Shown here: positions 1 to 9,523 of the stretch, piece by piece
How positions within the stretch are numbered: the first letter of the stretch is position 1
Layout of the letters: the number at the start of each line of letters is the position of its first letter
DNA from: Campylobacterales bacterium
Lineage (GTDB): Bacteria > Campylobacterota > Campylobacteria > Campylobacterales > Sulfurospirillaceae
Assembly: GCA_016930915.1 (NCBI GenBank)
Contig: JAFGFU010000024.1
Location: 1-64,000 of the forward strand
Length of the DNA stretch: 64,000 nt
Reading direction: 5' to 3'
Notes under the pieces: model-generated
Database searches by the model: none
Told to the model about the DNA's origin: nothing
What the model saw: the letters and a program-made list of their open reading frames with translations, nothing else
Program-made: the position numbers and the translations under genes

Positions 1-903
1 CACACCGCTTAGGGTTCCATTGGTACTTAAGATACTATCGGTTTCATTAAGGCCTACTACAGCACTGCCAAGGACTGGGGTATCATTTATAGGCAAGACA
101 TCAATAGACACCGTATAAGTGTTACTTAAACCATTGGTATCGGTTATTGTATAACTAAAACCATCACTACCATTATAATTTTCATTAGGCGTATAGGTAT
201 AACTTCCATCACTATTTACAAGAACGACACCATTACTCGCTCCATTTGCAAGTGCATAGGTAATACTATCCCCATCAACATCTGTAGCAAGAGGTAATGT
301 CCCTAAAAGGGCTTCATCCTCGTTGGTGACCACGGCATCATCGCTTGCTAATGGAGCACTGTTTGCAACCACAACCGTAGCAGCCTCTTCAAGGGGTGTG
401 GTGGGAGCCACATACGTAACATCTTCACCCGTACCCGCTTCTAGCGTACGGTAATCTGCTACAACATTACTCTCATTTCCCCCTGTAAGATAACGTGCCA
501 TCGCATTGGTTGACATCTCACCACCCACAGGCGCACCACCCTCACCCGCAGCAGTTGCTTCAAGCTCGCTGACATCCTCACCTCTTAAAAGTGCGGCTTG
601 AATCTCTTCAACACTTTTTCCAGATACGACATCTCCCACAGTTTGACTCGAAACGACGGCTTCCTCGCCAAAGCCTTCTGCAACATAAACACTTTTATCT
701 AAGAAAATGTCATCATTGCCAGCTAAGACGATCTCTTTACCGTCCATCAAGGAAAGGACAACCGAAGAGCCAGCCCCAAAGGTTCGAATAGTATCTTCAA
801 AAAAGAGCGTATCACCCACTTTTAGAACCCTCTCCTCACCTTGCATATTTTTTGCAACCACTAAGCCCGTAACATTTTTGATTGTTCCAATTGAAAGCGC
901 CAT
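1..903 (-). CDS. lapA: LapA-like giant adhesin, N-terminal part (runs off the left edge)
   Basis: The frame is open from the ATG at 903 to base 1, giving 301 residues; the C-terminus lies outside the window. A strong GGAGG ribosome site precedes the ATG. Residues 1-75 (starting MALSIGTIKNVTGLVVAKN) match the retention module of LapA-type adhesins. A TAAG sequence at residues 117-120, in a Gly/Glu-rich linker, matches the dialanine site that LapG cuts. From about residue 165 an Ig/cadherin-like repeat begins (NEDEALLGTLP, DVDGDSITY, YTYTPNENYNG), as in long type I secreted biofilm adhesins. The upstream genes encode the matching LapD, LapG, LapB and LapC, which makes the assignment firm. Total length and the C-terminal RTX secretion signal cannot be seen. 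The protein would be anchored in the outer membrane pore by its retention module and released when LapG cuts it. Confidence 0.9.
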   Translation of the reverse strand, partial: MALSIGTIKNVTGLVVAKNMQGEERVLKVGDTLFFEDTIRTFGAGSSVVLSLMDGKEIVLAGNDDIFLDKSVYVAEGFGEEAVVSSQTVGDVVSGKSVEEIQAALLRGEDVSELEATAAGEGGAPVGGEMSTNAMARYLTGGNESNVVADYRTLEAGTGEDVTYVAPTTPLEEAATVVVANSAPLASDDAVVTNEDEALLGTLPLATDVDGDSITYALANGASNGVVLVNSDGSYTYTPNENYNGSDGFSYTITDTNGLSNTYTVSIDVLPINDTPVLGSAVVGLNETDSILSTNGTLSGV

Positions 904-1022
904 GATAAGCCTCCTTTTTTCTTTATACGTTCATGCTAACACAAAAGATAAACAGCGTCTATTGTACCTATGTCCAATAAAAACTGACGAAAAAATTAAG
1001 AATAGATGTAAGAAGAATGGAT

Positions 1023-1634
1023 TTAAAGAATCAAGGCTAATGCTAAACGATCCTTAACACCAACCTTTTCATAGATGGATGTCAAATGTGCCTTTACAGT
1101 ACGCTCCGTTATGCCTTCACGTAAAGCAATCTCTTTATTGCTAAGTCCCTCTTTGATGAGAAGGGCGACTTCTTTCTCTTTATGCGAGAGTTTTTCCAAT
1201 AAATTATGATTTACATGTAAAGATGTTCTTTGAGAGGAAAGCGTTTGAATCATGGTTTGAATAAATTCAGGATAAAGCCAAATATTGCCTTGCTTCACAA
1301 CATGAAGTGCCTCTTTTAAATGCACCGGTGCCATGTGGGTATTTCCATAGGCTTTAATGCCACATTTCAGTAAAGCAGAACCTTGTACATACGTTGGCTT
1401 TTGACTCAGTACGATGGTTTGAACGAGAGGATACTCTTCTTGTAATTGCTGCAAAAAACCAACAATCTCCTCAGCATAATGTCGCTCTTCCATGATCAAA
1501 ACTATCTTTACATGTAAAGATTCTAAAAGGCAAAAAAGTGCTTTTTCATAATGACAAACTCGCACTTCTTCGTTTTTTAATGCTTCTTGCCACGAACGAA
1601 TAACATCATGATGTGAAGAGTAAAGGATAACCAT
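1023..1634 (-). CDS. LuxR-family response-regulator-like transcription factor
   Basis: 203 residues. The last 60 residues form a LuxR/GerE helix-turn-helix (LSHKEKEVALLIKEGLSNKEIA, then ERTVKAHLTSIYEKVGVKDR). The first 120 resemble a receiver fold, but the usual acidic pocket and phospho-acceptor Asp are not evident, so it may respond to something other than phosphorylation or only through partners. It starts one base after the lapC stop codon and lies directly upstream of lapA on the same strand, so it is probably cotranscribed with the secretion genes and may control lapA. It is not a usual member of the Pseudomonas lap locus. Function is inferred from domain and position only. Confidence 0.8.
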   Translation of the reverse strand: MVILYSSHHDVIRSWQEALKNEEVRVCHYEKALFCLLESLHVKIVLIMEERHYAEEIVGFLQQLQEEYPLVQTIVLSQKPTYVQGSALLKCGIKAYGNTHMAPVHLKEALHVVKQGNIWLYPEFIQTMIQTLSSQRTSLHVNHNLLEKLSHKEKEVALLIKEGLSNKEIALREGITERTVKAHLTSIYEKVGVKDRLALALIL

Positions 1635-1635
1635 A

Positions 1636-2964
1636 TTAACGCTCCCTTAAGGCATTTTGCTTCGCTTTTAAAATGGGTTTTAATAAATAATCTAAAACCG
1701 TTTTTTTACCCGTTAAAATATCAACACTGGTGGTCATACCCACCATAAGTTCAAGAGGCTTTTGAGGTGTTCCTAGATGATTTTTATCCGTTTTTATATG
1801 GACAATATAATAGGTCTCACCCCTCTCATTGGTAATTGTGTCAGCACTAATAAAAACAACCTTGCCTTTTAATCCACCATAAATAGAAAAATCATAGGCA
1901 GTAAATTTGACGGTTGCATCTAACCCTAAACGCAAAAATCCTACATCAGAGGGCTTCACTTTGGCCTCAACTAATAACGTATCTTCACTAGGAACAATTT
2001 CTAAAATGTCCATACCAGGTCTGACAACACCTGAAACAGTGTTCACTAAAAGTTGTTTAACCGTTCCATCCACGGGGGCACGAACCAACGTTCGTTTTAC
2101 TCTATCTTCTAAACTGGTTTGAGCTTCATTTAAGCGTGACATTTCTGCAATAATTTCGTTTAACTCTCTTTTAGCTCTATTTTGAAAATTTAGCTCAGCT
2201 TCAAGACGCTTATTTTGAACTTCTGCAATGGCTGATTTTACACGGGGAATAGCCAATCTACTGGTTTGAAGTTCGCCTTGAACATTATTTGTCTGACGTT
2301 TTAACTGTAAAAACTCCATCTCTGAGACTAAGCCTTTTTTGACCAATGGTGCCATAATGTCGATCTCTTTTTTAACCAAATCATAACTGGTACTTAATTG
2401 AGCCACTTTGGATTCTAGTTCGGTCAGCTCACTCTCTTTTTGCTTAATCTGCTCATTTAAAATCTGAAATGTTTTTGTTAATTGTTCCTGATTGGAATCA
2501 TACAAACTCTTTTCATATGCAATTTGTTGTTTCATATCCTCATTCATCTCTTTGGCAATCACAAACTCTTTACCATGTGATTCAGCCTCTAACCTCATTG
2601 ATTTTGCTTGAAGTTCAATGTAACGAAGCCTGTTTTCTCCATAAGAACTCGCAAAATTTTTATCGTCTATTTTAAGAAGTATTTGTCCTTTTTTAACACG
2701 ATCACCCTCTTTAACCAAAATTTCGGAGATAATGCCTCCTTCTAAATTTTGAATCACTTGAAGTTGTTGTGTTGGGATAACCTTTCCCTCACCTCTCGTT
2801 AATTCATCAATTTCAGCAATACTCGCCCAAACTAATAGCCAAACAATCGCAAGTGCCATAATCCAAACAATTTTTCGTGAAGAATTGGGCGTTTTTTGAA
2901 GTACCGCCTCACTCAGGCTAGACATAAACGCTAAATCATTTTCATCGTAAGAATATTTTGCCAT
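1636..2964 (-). CDS. lapC: Type I secretion membrane fusion protein (HlyD/LapC family)
   Basis: 442 residues. A single membrane segment near residues 32-50 (IVWIMALAIVWLLVWASIA) is followed by a biotinyl-lipoyl-like motif (EGGIISEILVKEGDRVKKGQIL), long coiled-coil hairpins at about residues 110-290, and the closing beta-barrel (VRAPVDGTVKQLLVNTVSGVV). This is the HlyD/LapC architecture at normal length. It would bridge the inner membrane ATPase LapB and the TolC-like outer membrane protein to export the adhesin. The gene begins two bases after lapB and is followed at once by the luxR-type gene, so it is part of one operon. Confidence 0.93.
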   Translation of the reverse strand: MAKYSYDENDLAFMSSLSEAVLQKTPNSSRKIVWIMALAIVWLLVWASIAEIDELTRGEGKVIPTQQLQVIQNLEGGIISEILVKEGDRVKKGQILLKIDDKNFASSYGENRLRYIELQAKSMRLEAESHGKEFVIAKEMNEDMKQQIAYEKSLYDSNQEQLTKTFQILNEQIKQKESELTELESKVAQLSTSYDLVKKEIDIMAPLVKKGLVSEMEFLQLKRQTNNVQGELQTSRLAIPRVKSAIAEVQNKRLEAELNFQNRAKRELNEIIAEMSRLNEAQTSLEDRVKRTLVRAPVDGTVKQLLVNTVSGVVRPGMDILEIVPSEDTLLVEAKVKPSDVGFLRLGLDATVKFTAYDFSIYGGLKGKVVFISADTITNERGETYYIVHIKTDKNHLGTPQKPLELMVGMTTSVDILTGKKTVLDYLLKPILKAKQNALRER

Positions 2965-2966
2965 GA

Positions 2967-5126
2967 CTATCTCGTTCCACTTAATTTTGCAAGCACATCT
3001 TCTTTTTTACCATCCATAACAACTCGCCCATTATCAATCACAATCAAACGATCTACAATATCTAACAATGCCATTTTATGGGTAATTAAAATCGTTGTTT
3101 TTCCTACAATATTCTCTTTAAGAAGTGCTTTTGTATGATTTTCAGCCGTATTGTCCAGTGAATTGGTCGGCTCATCCAGTAAAACAATAGGGGCATCCAA
3201 TAAAAAAGCTCTCGCAAGAGCTATGCTTTGTCTCTGCCCCCAAGAAAGCCCCTCTCCTCGCTCTAAAATTGGCATATCAAAACCTAGAGGATGTTTATCA
3301 ACAAATTCATTCACACCGCCTACACGTGCTGCTTTTAAAATCGTTTCATCATCCACGTAAGGTGCTTTATAAACAATATTTTCTTTCACTGTTCCGTTAA
3401 ATAAAATAACATCTTGAGGCATATAGCCAATATTTTTACGCAAATCCACAGGATCAATCTGACTAATATCAATCCCATCAATAAGCACAGAACCATTTTC
3501 TGGAGAATAAAGCCCTAAAATCAACTTTTCAATGGTCGTTTTTCCAGAGCCATTACGCCCTAAAATAGCGACCTTTTCACCTGCATTAATTTTAAAAGAG
3601 ACATCTTCTAACGAGTACTTTGCTGCCTCAGGATATGCAAATGTGACATTTTTAAACTCAATGGTTCCTAAGAGCTTCTCTCGTCTTACAAAGCGTTTAC
3701 CCTCAGGTCGTTCTACAGGTAATTTCATAATATTATCTAAGGCTGTATATGCCGTTTTGGCTTGTTCATAATTTGCAATCAAAGCAGCAACTTGTGCCAT
3801 AGGAGCAATCGCACGAGAAGAGAGGATAATAGCAGCAATAAGCCCACCCATCGTAAGTTCTACCTCTTTAATCATATAGACACCCAACAAAACAACCACC
3901 ACAGAATCCAGCTGGATTAAAAACGATGTGACCGTGGTAATAGAATTAGAGAGAATTTTTGCTTTCAATCCACGATTGGCAATTTCACCACTCGCTTCTT
4001 CCCATTTCCACTGTGCATGCCCTCCACCAGAGAAGGCTTTAATCGTCTCTAAAAGATTTAAACTCTCAATTAAAATGCCATTTTTAATGGCTGAAGCTTG
4101 ATAGGTACTCTCAATGCTTTTTGTTAAAGCATCTTTGACACTAAAGGTATAAATCAAAATCAAAACAATAAGCACCACAGGCACAATCACCATATACCCT
4201 GCGATAAAATAGACCATTGCCAAAAAGATAACAGCAAAAGGAAGGTCAATAAGCGCACTAAGCGTTGAAGAAGTAAAAAAGTTGCGAATCGCATCAAAGT
4301 CTTTTAAATTATTGGCAAAAGCGCCTACGGATTTTGGGCGTGCCACCATCTTTAAATCCATCACTTTTTCAAACAAAATGGATGACATAATGACATCACT
4401 CTTTTTACCCGCAATTTCTAAAAAATAAGAACGTGTAAATTTCAAAATGATATCCAAAAGATAAACGGTAAAAACACCCAGTGCTAATACCCACAGAGTT
4501 TCAATTGCATTATTAGGAATAACTCTATCGTAAACATTCATTGTAAATAATGGACTAGCGAGAATAAAAATATTAATCAAAAAAGAGGCTAAAAAGACAT
4601 CTAAATAAATTTGTTTAGAACGCTTAATTGTCCCCCAAAACCAACTGCTTCCAGCATTGGCTAAAAGACTTTCACGCTGATTATCAAAGGCAAACTCTTT
4701 TTTGAGTAAAAAACAAAAACCCACATACTCTTTTTCAAGATTTTCAAGCTCAACCCAATTTTCACCCTCTGCAATATCAGGATGAATAATTTTTGCTTTG
4801 CTATGGGTTTCATCAAAACTCTCTAAAATACACGCAGAGCGATTTTTAAGCATTAAAATACAAGGCAATACCAAAGGGGAAAGTTCTTGTAACTCTTTGT
4901 TCACTAATTTTGTCACAAATCCAGCACGCTGTGCCGCACGAGAAAAAAGTGATTTTGAACCCCCTCTGATGGAAAAAAGCTCCACCGAATTCACCCCTTT
5001 TTCAATGGGCAATCCTGCCACTAATGCTTCTGCACTGTAAGGGACATTATAAAGTTTTGTAAAAAGGACTAAGCACGACAATAAAGGGTCTTGTTTGTAC
5101 TCTTTGTTCATTTCGCTTTCCATCAT
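2967..5126 (-). CDS. lapB: Type I secretion ABC transporter ATPase/permease (LapB family)
   Basis: 719 residues. The order is an N-terminal C39-like domain (about 1-135), a six-helix ABC transmembrane domain (about 165-450), then an ATPase with Walker A GRNGSGKTT, signature LSWGQRQSIALARA and Walker B IVLLDEPT. The C39-like domain shows no clear Cys-His protease pair, as expected for exporters that carry RTX-type substrates without cutting them. It powers export of the adhesin with LapC and the TolC-like protein. Its start overlaps the lapD stop (TAATG). Alternative in-frame ATGs lie at 5123 and 5111. Confidence 0.93.
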   Translation of the reverse strand: MMESEMNKEYKQDPLLSCLVLFTKLYNVPYSAEALVAGLPIEKGVNSVELFSIRGGSKSLFSRAAQRAGFVTKLVNKELQELSPLVLPCILMLKNRSACILESFDETHSKAKIIHPDIAEGENWVELENLEKEYVGFCFLLKKEFAFDNQRESLLANAGSSWFWGTIKRSKQIYLDVFLASFLINIFILASPLFTMNVYDRVIPNNAIETLWVLALGVFTVYLLDIILKFTRSYFLEIAGKKSDVIMSSILFEKVMDLKMVARPKSVGAFANNLKDFDAIRNFFTSSTLSALIDLPFAVIFLAMVYFIAGYMVIVPVVLIVLILIYTFSVKDALTKSIESTYQASAIKNGILIESLNLLETIKAFSGGGHAQWKWEEASGEIANRGLKAKILSNSITTVTSFLIQLDSVVVVLLGVYMIKEVELTMGGLIAAIILSSRAIAPMAQVAALIANYEQAKTAYTALDNIMKLPVERPEGKRFVRREKLLGTIEFKNVTFAYPEAAKYSLEDVSFKINAGEKVAILGRNGSGKTTIEKLILGLYSPENGSVLIDGIDISQIDPVDLRKNIGYMPQDVILFNGTVKENIVYKAPYVDDETILKAARVGGVNEFVDKHPLGFDMPILERGEGLSWGQRQSIALARAFLLDAPIVLLDEPTNSLDNTAENHTKALLKENIVGKTTILITHKMALLDIVDRLIVIDNGRVVMDGKKEDVLAKLSGTR

Positions 5127-7087
5127 TATCCTATCATTTTTGGCTCGGCAATCAAACTGCCTTGAATATATTTGATACCCATTTTTTCAAGTTTCTCTTT
5201 TTGTTCACTGTTTTCAACATTAGTAGCAATCACTTTAATTTCCATGCTATCTGTAATAATTCGCAAGGAACGATTGGGTGCATCAAACCCATTTTCACCA
5301 AAAAGATCAAGCATATAAGAGGCTTGAATTTTAATATACGCAGGGTTGATTTTCTGAATAGCATCGAGTCCTTCTTTGTTGATAACAAAATTATCTATAC
5401 CTAAACCATAACCAAAGCCACGTAAATATTTAGAAAATTTCACCAAAAGATCAAACGGAACATCCAAACCATTTGATATTTCAAAATAGAGCTTTTGCGT
5501 ACCCATTTTTTTAAACCCATGAACATGCTCTTCTAACTGCGTCCAATCATAACTCTGCGTAAAAATCTCTTTTCCTAAATTGATAGATAAGGCTTTACAT
5601 GTAAAAAGGTTTTGCCTTAAAAGCTCACTACTACGGGCAATCACATAATGATCTAATTGCGCCCCTAACTTTAATTCCATAATCATAGGCATAAAATACC
5701 CTGCATGGTGTAAATGATGGGCATAATCTTCCAATCTTACGAACAGTTCACTCTGAAAATCTTGTGAAAAATCATCAATACTCACAACATTTTGATACGC
5801 CAATTTAAACCGTTTTTCATCCATCGCACTCTTAAGTTCATGCGTCCATGCCTCTTTTCCTAAAACCAATTGCGTTTCACTGTTTTGTTCTACAAAACTA
5901 TTAATGCTAAACGCTCCTTTGGCTTTTGAAGAGGTTAATGCAAAATCTGCTTTAGAAAAAAGCTCTTTGGGATCTAGTTTGGTCATATACCTTGCATAAC
6001 CAATATTGATAAAATGCTCTTTTTCATTCAGTGCATATGTTTTGGTGAGTGCTTTTGCCATAACATTAATCTTCTCACACAAATTTTCAAATGAGTCTAG
6101 GGAGGAAGATGGTGCCAAAATCGCAAAATCAGTATCGTTTAATTTTGCACTTACATACTCATTGTGCTCTTTTATAATCTCTTTAATACCCTCAGCTAAC
6201 GCTCGAATAAATGATTCACTCTGTTCATATCCCAACTGCGATTTAAGGTGTTCAAAATCATTTAAAGAGATAAGAATTAATGCCCCTTGCGCATGTTTCG
6301 CTTCACTGCTTAAATATTCCCCTATTTTGATGTTTAAATAACGACGATTGTACATTTGAGTAACCGTATCATGATACAAAAGCTCATGATAGCGCTTAAC
6401 CGCCTCTGCTTCTTTCTCAAAAATTTCTTTGACCTTTTTGACCATGCTATTCATGGCTGAGACAACATTTTTTAGCTCTTTCGTAAAAGGAATCTCTTTT
6501 TGAAAAATAAAGTCGTTCTCTAAAATAGCCTCCGCTTGCTCTTTCACACGTTTCAGCGGTTGTAAGATAATGCTCAAAATTAATTGTAAAGCAAACAAAC
6601 CAATCATAGAAACAACAATAAATACGGCTAAAACATCTTTAAAAATAGTCCACAATTGATAATACGCATGCCCACTGTTAAGCTTTACATGTAAAACCCC
6701 ATACGGTGTCCATCCAATCATAATTTGTGATGTAGCAACAGGCACTTCGACATTAAGATATTTAACAAACCATGCAGGAACATGTGCCACAATAACATCT
6801 TGCTCTTTAGATACTAAGATTTTTTGTTCCATATCTTCTAAAATAATTTTTTCATAATACCCACTATCAAACACAGAATTAATCATTGTCTCAGCCATAG
6901 ATACATCATCAACTGATGCCACCGAGCTAATCGAAAGCCCTAAAGAATTTGCGGTATGAAGGGCATCAGTATAGGCTTGTTCTTTAACATATTCACTAGA
7001 ACTACTAAAATTAAACCACATGACAGCACCAAAAATCAGCGTTTGAAAAATGGATAAAACAATAATGATTTGTTTAAAAAGCGTCAT
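5126..7087 (-). CDS. lapD: LapD-type c-di-GMP receptor (periplasmic sensor, HAMP, degenerate GGDEF and EAL)
   Basis: 653 residues. A membrane helix (6-27), a periplasmic LapD/MoxY-type domain, a second helix (about 150-175), a HAMP linker, a GGDEF-fold domain and an EAL-fold domain follow in order. The GGDEF signature is replaced by LNDTDFAIL and the EAL signature by SELFVRLED; the usual DDFGTG is IDNFVIN. Both enzyme activities are therefore probably lost, as in Pseudomonas LapD, where the EAL domain binds c-di-GMP and the periplasmic domain then holds LapG. The gene overlaps lapG by ATGA and lapB by TAATG, which suggests coupled translation. Confidence 0.93.
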   Translation of the reverse strand: MTLFKQIIIVLSIFQTLIFGAVMWFNFSSSSEYVKEQAYTDALHTANSLGLSISSVASVDDVSMAETMINSVFDSGYYEKIILEDMEQKILVSKEQDVIVAHVPAWFVKYLNVEVPVATSQIMIGWTPYGVLHVKLNSGHAYYQLWTIFKDVLAVFIVVSMIGLFALQLILSIILQPLKRVKEQAEAILENDFIFQKEIPFTKELKNVVSAMNSMVKKVKEIFEKEAEAVKRYHELLYHDTVTQMYNRRYLNIKIGEYLSSEAKHAQGALILISLNDFEHLKSQLGYEQSESFIRALAEGIKEIIKEHNEYVSAKLNDTDFAILAPSSSLDSFENLCEKINVMAKALTKTYALNEKEHFINIGYARYMTKLDPKELFSKADFALTSSKAKGAFSINSFVEQNSETQLVLGKEAWTHELKSAMDEKRFKLAYQNVVSIDDFSQDFQSELFVRLEDYAHHLHHAGYFMPMIMELKLGAQLDHYVIARSSELLRQNLFTCKALSINLGKEIFTQSYDWTQLEEHVHGFKKMGTQKLYFEISNGLDVPFDLLVKFSKYLRGFGYGLGIDNFVINKEGLDAIQKINPAYIKIQASYMLDLFGENGFDAPNRSLRIITDSMEIKVIATNVENSEQKEKLEKMGIKYIQGSLIAEPKMIG

Positions 7088-7725
7088 AACTCTTCTCTCC
7101 TAATCTTATCGACCAACTCGAACCATTTTTTGTTCTTTTGCATTCCAGAAGGTACAATTTCGCCTAAACCTTGCTGTTTTGCAAGGTAGAGTGCATCACC
7201 ATTAAAACTATATACAGGTATTAAGTCATTGCGTTTTGTTGCAGGTAAAATCTTGAAATTAATGTTATCCAAAACCAAAGGGATAGATTTTGGTGTTTCA
7301 TAATACGTTAAGACCATATGCGCTTGCTGAAACTTTACTGCTTTAACATAGGTAAAAAAAAGTTTTGTGGTGGGTACACCTAACTGTTTGAGCGTAAAGT
7401 ATTTTGCAATCACAAAATCCTCACAATCACCCGCTCCTTTGCCAATAAACTCCATCCTCGTTGCCCAATAATCTTTTTGTTTCCACAATGCTTCATCTGA
7501 AACAAAGTGCATTTGATTAAAAAAGGTGTTGACTTTTTCAAGCTTTTCTTGGTCACTTGAGCCATGCAGCGAAGAGAGTAGCTTGCCCAACGCCTCTGCT
7601 CTTCGCTTAGCTTGTTCTCCATATTTTTTTTCAACTTTTTTGAAAACTTCTTGTGTAAAAAATTCCTGAGCACCATTGAGTATAAAAATAAACAGTGCAA
7701 TCAGAAGCAAACATTTTTTACACAT
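7084..7725 (-). CDS. lapG: LapG-type periplasmic cysteine protease
   Basis: 213 residues from the ATG at 7725; a GTG at 7734 is an alternative start. The N-terminal CLLLIALFIFILNGA is a signal segment. The transglutaminase-like catalytic triad is visible: Cys in GAGDCEDF, His in QQAHMVL and Asp in LVLDNIN. Family members cut the N-terminal dialanine motif of LapA-type adhesins and release them from the cell surface. Such a site (TAAG) is present in the adhesin encoded at 1-903. The gene is directly upstream of lapD, its expected inhibitor, with an ATGA overlap. Assignment is strong on motif and context together. Confidence 0.93.
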   Translation of the reverse strand: MCKKCLLLIALFIFILNGAQEFFTQEVFKKVEKKYGEQAKRRAEALGKLLSSLHGSSDQEKLEKVNTFFNQMHFVSDEALWKQKDYWATRMEFIGKGAGDCEDFVIAKYFTLKQLGVPTTKLFFTYVKAVKFQQAHMVLTYYETPKSIPLVLDNINFKILPATKRNDLIPVYSFNGDALYLAKQQGLGEIVPSGMQKNKKWFELVDKIRREEL

Positions 7726-7768
7726 CAGTGTCACACCCGTTCTAAAAATTTTTTATAAGAGTGAACAC

Positions 7769-9091
7769 TTAAAATGAAACGCTTTTGTGTGAACATGTTT
7801 GAATACGATAATTTTGTGCAAAATCAGGCTCAAAATAATCTGCTAAAACACCCATATTATCCAACAGTCTATACTGCGCATACGCTAATGTCGCTTCAGC
7901 TTCCACCAACGCTTGCCTTGCAGAGTAGTATTCACCCTCAGCATCTAACATATTAATGAGGTCACGTTTTCCAATAGCAAACTCTTGCTGATAAGAATTG
8001 AGCGTTTGTTGACTAAAATCTCTATGCTCTTTAAGTAAAGCAATTCTCTTTTGCGTTGACGTATAACTTTCCCATGAAAAAGTCACACTTTCCATCAAAC
8101 TTCTTTGAAGATTTGCAAGAGTCTCTTTTTCTTTGAGCATTAAAACCGAATACTTCTCTTTGGTTAAAAGGTCTGCGCCTTTATTGTAAAGATTGTAACG
8201 AAATTTAAGCAACGCAGAATAACTCTCATCACGCCCATCAATACCATCAGTATCATGTTCAACGGTTCCTGCAAGTTCTAAATCTACTTTAGGATAAAAA
8301 GCAGCCTTACTTCCCTCACGTAACGCATCTGCTAAACGAATATTCGCTTCTTGTACTTTCATAGAAGGATTACATGTAAAGCTTTTTTCTTTAATAAGAT
8401 CAAAATTTGAAGGAATAACTGCAGTAAAAATAGGCTTTGCTAAATCATCAGCATCGACTCTTTGACCATATAGTTTTTCAAACGTCGAGATAGCATCACG
8501 ATAGTTATTTTCCTGTGCAATTAAATTGGACTGCGCTAACGTATAACGACTACCTGCTTGTTGTGTTTCCGATAATCGACCAAAACCAGAATCTGAGCGC
8601 TCCTTAATTTGTTTAAAAATCACTTCATGCGTTTTGACATTCTCTTGAGCTAAAAGCAACAACTCTTTTTGCTTTAAGAGTGTAATGTACGCATTGACAA
8701 ACGACAAAAGCGTTCTATCAGCTCGCTCAGCAACACCAAACGCAGCAGCATCAAGTCTATTCTTTTGCTGTTTAATCGTATTTTCTGTGGCAAATCCATT
8801 AAAAAGATTTTGGTTTAAGACAAGAGATGTTTCATCCATTAAGCCATCGTTGTCAACACCTGTAGCTGTTTTAACTTTTTCATATCCATACGAACCCACC
8901 AAGTCAAGCGTAGGAAAATAACCATTTTCTGCAATGTTATACTCTTTAAGTACCCCTCGATAGGTTTCAACACTCTCTTTAAACGTCGGATTTGAAGAAA
9001 GAATTGATTTTGCACCCTCTTCTAACGTTAATGAGAAAGCAACAACAGGAAGCCCAACCAAAACAACTGACAATACTTTTGAGAGATTCAT
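7769..9091 (-). CDS. lapE: TolC-family outer membrane efflux protein for adhesin secretion
   Basis: 440 residues. The ATG at 9091 is preceded by a strong AAGGAGGGG, so it is preferred over a TTG 12 codons upstream. A signal peptide (MNLSKVLSVVLVGLPVVAFS) is followed by two TolC-type repeats with long helices; the motif LSLVLNQNLFNGFATENTI and its partner LLKFRYNLYNKGADLLTKEK are the usual beta-strand/helix units. It would form the outer membrane channel in which LapA is retained. First gene of the lap operon, with a 43-bp gap to lapG. Confidence 0.88.
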   Translation of the reverse strand: MNLSKVLSVVLVGLPVVAFSLTLEEGAKSILSSNPTFKESVETYRGVLKEYNIAENGYFPTLDLVGSYGYEKVKTATGVDNDGLMDETSLVLNQNLFNGFATENTIKQQKNRLDAAAFGVAERADRTLLSFVNAYITLLKQKELLLLAQENVKTHEVIFKQIKERSDSGFGRLSETQQAGSRYTLAQSNLIAQENNYRDAISTFEKLYGQRVDADDLAKPIFTAVIPSNFDLIKEKSFTCNPSMKVQEANIRLADALREGSKAAFYPKVDLELAGTVEHDTDGIDGRDESYSALLKFRYNLYNKGADLLTKEKYSVLMLKEKETLANLQRSLMESVTFSWESYTSTQKRIALLKEHRDFSQQTLNSYQQEFAIGKRDLINMLDAEGEYYSARQALVEAEATLAYAQYRLLDNMGVLADYFEPDFAQNYRIQTCSHKSVSF

Positions 9092-9244
9092 AATCCCCTC
9101 CTTCGTTAATCTAAATATGAAGAGCAAAACTCACGCTATGCCCATTGTAACACATTATTTGTAAAGGTTTCTTCAAAATGAGGATTATAAGAATAATACA
9201 TTATCATCTCCCATGCAACTCTCAAACAAAGTGACTGCAAGAGA

Positions 9245-9316
9245 AGAATAAGCACTATTCTTTTTTCTATTGAAATGATATATGATTAAAAAATGTGGAA
9301 ACAAAACGAAAGATTG
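9245..9316 (+). repeat. Diverged copy of the element at 29147-29219
   Basis: These 72 bases align along their length with 29147-29219 inside the island, roughly four in five bases identical by eye. Both copies contain an inverted GAATA...TATTC pair and end in AACGAAAGATTG or AACGAGAGATTG. The copy at 29147 leads into the promoter of a toxin-antitoxin pair; this one leads into an integrase remnant. It probably marks an older, decayed element next to the present island. Confidence 0.6.
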
Positions 9317-9322
9317 GAATGA

Positions 9323-9484
9323 CACCAAAGTGTCAATGAGATTGCATCCGTTTTAGGACATACGACACCACAAATGTTATTTGAGCGTTATACAAGAGGC
9401 ATATCAGCAGAACGAAAACCGTTTAATAAGACGATAGATATATACAGTGTGAATGAAAACAAGGACACCATAATGGCACTGTGA
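9323..9484 (+). pseudogene. C-terminal remnant of a tyrosine recombinase
   Basis: A short frame with a stop immediately upstream reads NEIASVLGHTTPQMLFERYT and continues to a stop at 9482-9484. This is the end of a phage-type integrase: LGH of box II followed by the nucleophile Tyr in ERYT. Everything upstream of it, including the Arg and the HxxR, is missing. It sits just outside the left attachment repeat, so it is not the tail of the intact integrase at 9726. It is best read as the leftover of an earlier integration at the same tRNA site. Confidence 0.75.
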
Positions 9485-9523
9485 AGTTTGAAAGTCTTTG
9501 GAAATCTGTAATATCGGGGTTTA

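Noticed and set aside
7410-7700. Extra frame inside lapG
   Set aside because: Out of frame with a protein that has clear catalytic motifs; a shadow.
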